This document shows positions 61,903-64,000 of a stretch of DNA of 64,000 bases, piece after piece. Both the position numbers and the translations under genes were made by a program. Position 1 is the stretch's first letter. Each line of letters begins with the position of its first letter. Origin of the DNA: Parafrankia irregularis (GTDB lineage: Bacteria; Actinomycetota; Actinomycetes; Frankiales; Frankiaceae); contig NZ_FAOZ01000003.1 of the NCBI RefSeq assembly GCF_001536285.1, forward strand, positions 434,001 through 498,000. Direction: 5' to 3'. Under the pieces are notes generated by a model. That model saw nothing but the letters and a program-made list of their open reading frames with translations. It was not told the DNA's origin and searched no databases.

Positions 61903-62661
61903 ATGTCCGGCGATCCACTCGGCTACCGGGCCAAGTTCGGTGTCGTGACGCCGTCGGTCAACACGGTGGTACAGCCCGAATATGACGCGATGCGCCCCTA
62001 TGGCGTGACGAACCACATCGCGCGCATCCACATCCCCGAGAAGCCGATCGACGGCGATGTGGGATTCCAGGAGCTCGTCGACGCCATCGACCGCGGCCTG
62101 GACGATGCCGTCCAACGGGTGCTCTGCGTCGAGCCGACGTGTGTCGTGATGGGCGTGTCCATCGAGGCGGTGTACCGGGGCGGTGTCGGCGCCGCGCGGG
62201 TCATCGAGCGGCGGCTCAACACCCGTTTCGGGGAGCTGACGCTCATCCATGCGGCGGACGCGCTGCCGGCCGCGCTGCGCGCTCTCGGTGTCGACGACGG
62301 GCCGGTCTCACTCGTGACGCCGTACATGCCGGACGCGGACGCACATCTGAAGGCCTTCGTCGAGGAGATCGGCTACGGATACCAGCAGGCGATCCACTTA
62401 CGGGCGCCCACGCCCCTGCAGATCTCGCACACACCCGAGGCGGACGTCCGCGCGGCGCTCACCGAACTCGCCGCCGGGCGACCCCGCGCGATCATCCAGT
62501 TCGGCGCGAACCTGTCCATGGCGCGGCTGGCCGACGAGGCGGAACGATGGCTCGGGCTTCCGGTCATCGCCGTCAACACGGCGACGTACTGGCATGCACT
62601 GCGCCGCCATGGGATCCCCGACCGGCGTGAGGGATTCGGCTCCCTCCTGCTCCGGCACTGA
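61903..62661 (+). CDS. Maleate isomerase/arylmalonate decarboxylase-like protein (Asp/Glu racemase superfamily)
   Basis: The protein has 252 residues from the ATG at 61903, behind AGGAGG. The N-terminal half has GVVTPSVNTVVQPEYDAM, the typical first strand and loop of maleate cis-trans isomerases. Further segments are LVTPYMPDADAHLKAFVEEIGY and PVIAVNTATYWHALRRHG. The first catalytic Cys of this group is usually in a GCTSG-like loop; here the corresponding region reads TCVVMGVSIEAVY, so the active-site cysteine may be displaced or lost. A second Cys is likewise not obvious at AVNTATYW. It may isomerise or decarboxylate a diacid from ring cleavage; the activity is uncertain. Confidence 0.75.
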   Translation: MSGDPLGYRAKFGVVTPSVNTVVQPEYDAMRPYGVTNHIARIHIPEKPIDGDVGFQELVDAIDRGLDDAVQRVLCVEPTCVVMGVSIEAVYRGGVGAARVIERRLNTRFGELTLIHAADALPAALRALGVDDGPVSLVTPYMPDADAHLKAFVEEIGYGYQQAIHLRAPTPLQISHTPEADVRAALTELAAGRPRAIIQFGANLSMARLADEAERWLGLPVIAVNTATYWHALRRHGIPDRREGFGSLLLRH

Positions 62662-62725
62662 CGGTCCCCGCGACGCGACGCGGCGGGCAGACGAACCGAC
62701 GACCAGACGAGAGGCACCGGCAGGC

Positions 62726-63520
62726 GTGCACGACGACAACCGCAACGACACCGAGCAGGGCCCGCCCGGCGTGACGCGCGACAGTGACGCCGTCCAGGTG
62801 CTGCACCGCCAGGCTCTGATCCTGGACTGCTTCTCCCGGGGACAGCCGCGGCTGCGGGCCTCCGACGTCCGGGCCGCGACCGGCCTTCCGACAACGACGG
62901 TGGCCCGGATCCTGCGCTCACTCGTCCAGGAGAACCTGCTCCAGCGGACCGGCGACTACTACTCGATCGGACTACGGGTGATGGCCTGGTCGGCCGCGGC
63001 AACCGCCGGTTCCGACCTGATCGACGCGGCCAGGCCCATCGTGAGAGACCTGCGTGACCGCACCGGCGAATCGTGCATCGTCTACGTCCGCCAGGGCGGT
63101 GCCCGAGTGGCCGTGCTCATGAGCCACTCAGAACAGTCGATCATCTACCAGGGCAAGGTGGGTCAGATCCAGCCGCTCAACGCGGGTGCCGCCGGCAAGA
63201 TCTTCATGGCCCACGAGCCGGAGGCACTCGCGCTCGCGCTCGACGCCGGCCTGCCCGCGTTCACGCCGAACACCATCACCTCCGTCGACCGGCTCACCGA
63301 CGACCTGGCACTCACCCGCCAACGCGGCTGGGCGTACTCGCCCGAGGAGCGCGAGCGAGGACTCAGCTCCATGGCGGCTCCGCTGACAGATGCACGCGAC
63401 GCCCTCGTCGGGGCGTTGGCCATCGGCGCGCCCGCGTTCCGGCTCTCACCCGAGAGCGCCGCCCAGCATGCCCCGGCCCTCGTCGAGTGCGCCAAGGCGA
63501 TCTCGCAACAGCTGCTCTGA
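62726..63520 (+). CDS. IclR-family transcriptional regulator
   Basis: This 264-residue protein probably starts at the GTG at 62726. The winged helix covers about residues 20-80 (LRASDVRAATGLPTTTVARI, then LRSLVQENLLQRTGDYYSIG). The IclR effector domain follows with TGESCIVYVRQGGARVAVL, LNAGAAGKIFMAHEP and RGWAYSPEERERGLSSMAAP. IclR proteins sense small organic acids and control adjacent catabolic genes. It probably governs the block 54398-62661 and/or the CoA-transferase gene after it. No operator was identified. Confidence 0.9.
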   Translation: MHDDNRNDTEQGPPGVTRDSDAVQVLHRQALILDCFSRGQPRLRASDVRAATGLPTTTVARILRSLVQENLLQRTGDYYSIGLRVMAWSAAATAGSDLIDAARPIVRDLRDRTGESCIVYVRQGGARVAVLMSHSEQSIIYQGKVGQIQPLNAGAAGKIFMAHEPEALALALDAGLPAFTPNTITSVDRLTDDLALTRQRGWAYSPEERERGLSSMAAPLTDARDALVGALAIGAPAFRLSPESAAQHAPALVECAKAISQQLL

Positions 63521-63606
63521 TGTCCACGTCTGACGTGTGCCGTGCCGACAGTCGAACCGTGCCGATGTCCGAACGAGACAAGTGATGTGGTGGGGTGACC
63601 ACGACC

Positions 63607-64000
63607 ATGACTGATGTGTCCGCGGCCACAAGTGATCCGCCCGGTCCCGAGGATCAGGGACGACGGGGCGACGGACCGCTCGCGGGCCTGCGGGTCCTGG
63701 AGCTTGGCCAGCTCATCGCGGGTCCCTTCTGCGGCCAGCTTCTCGGCGACTACGGCGCCGAGGTGATCAAAATCGAGGACCCGGCCGGCGGCGACCCGAT
63801 GCGGCGGTGGGGCCACACCGACGGCACCGCAGCGCCGGTGCACTGGTCGGTGCTGGCCCGCAACAAGCGATCCTTCGGCTGCGACCTGCGCAGCGTCGAA
63901 GGCCAGGACCTGGTGCGCCGCCTCGCCGCGACCGCGGACATCGTCGTCGAGAACTTCCGCCCCGGCACGCTGGAACGCTGGGGCCTGGGCTACGACGAGC
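63607..64000 (+). CDS. CaiB/BaiF family III CoA-transferase, 3' end cut by the window
   Basis: The frame runs off the end of the window; 131 codons are visible from the ATG at 63607, with an in-frame GTG at 63595 as an alternative start. The N-terminus is characteristic: LAGLRVLELGQLIAGPFCGQ, LLGDYGAEVIKIEDPAGGDP, NKRSFGCDLRSVEGQDLVRR and ADIVVENFRPGTLERWGLGY. The catalytic Asp of the family lies beyond the window. It moves CoA between carboxylic acids, here presumably to activate an intermediate of the right-hand pathway. Confidence 0.9.
   Translation, partial: MTDVSAATSDPPGPEDQGRRGDGPLAGLRVLELGQLIAGPFCGQLLGDYGAEVIKIEDPAGGDPMRRWGHTDGTAAPVHWSVLARNKRSFGCDLRSVEGQDLVRRLAATADIVVENFRPGTLERWGLGYDE

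Overview
The window is about 70% G+C or higher, with ATG/GTG/TTG starts, strong AGGAGG-type ribosome binding sites and tightly coupled genes. It is rich in TetR, GntR, LacI and IclR regulators, CoA ligases, Rieske and Baeyer-Villiger oxygenases and Liv-type ABC transporters. This fits a soil or plant-associated actinomycete; the Frankia/Pseudofrankia type is my best guess from style alone. No rRNA, tRNA, CRISPR array or intact transposase was seen. One relic resembling an IS200/IS605 end lies at 1929-2012.

Region 1 (1-9350). A TetR gene cut by the window edge and a secreted propeller-like protein are followed by a minus-strand set: SDR, amidohydrolase-2, acetoacetate-decarboxylase-like protein and Rieske oxygenase. 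Divergent from these are an acyl-CoA ligase and an SCP2-type thiolase. This looks like CoA-dependent catabolism of a cyclic or aromatic acid.

Region 2 (9659-20386). This is a branched-chain-type ABC importer: LivG-like ATPase, lipoprotein receptor, and one polypeptide carrying LivH, LivM and LivF. An FCD-type GntR regulator, aldehyde dehydrogenase, second CoA ligase, TetR and enoyl-CoA hydratase follow. Imported acids are probably activated and beta-oxidised.

Region 3 (20493-48509). This is a plant-glycoside island. A LacI repressor faces GH2 and two GH3 enzymes, a GH78 alpha-L-rhamnosidase and, further on, a GH1 beta-glucosidase. None has a visible signal peptide, so the glycosides appear to be imported intact. 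Inside the island is a second Liv-type importer whose LivF ATPase is fused to a complete MFS transporter, while LivH, LivM and LivG are fused to each other. XylA/XylB and a non-phosphorylating sugar-acid route (sugar dehydrogenase, SMP-30 lactonase, enolase-superfamily dehydratase, alpha-ketoglutaric-semialdehyde-type dehydrogenase) handle the released sugars.

Region 4 (48927-64000). A PhyH-type dioxygenase and an ABC exporter come first. They are followed by a minus-strand SDR/MaoC pair, then a Baeyer-Villiger monooxygenase, a TPP lyase with oxalyl-CoA-decarboxylase/2-hydroxyacyl-CoA-lyase motifs, an SDR, a TauD dioxygenase, an Old-Yellow/DCR-type reductase, a maleate-isomerase-like protein, IclR and a CaiB CoA-transferase cut by the edge. 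This is plausibly the aglycone-degrading half.

The main new observation is regulatory. Near-identical promoters with a CTAGT operator inside a 17-bp spacer precede the GH2 gene, the sugar-acid operon and the PhyH gene. They tie sugar release and aglycone oxidation into one apparent LacI regulon.
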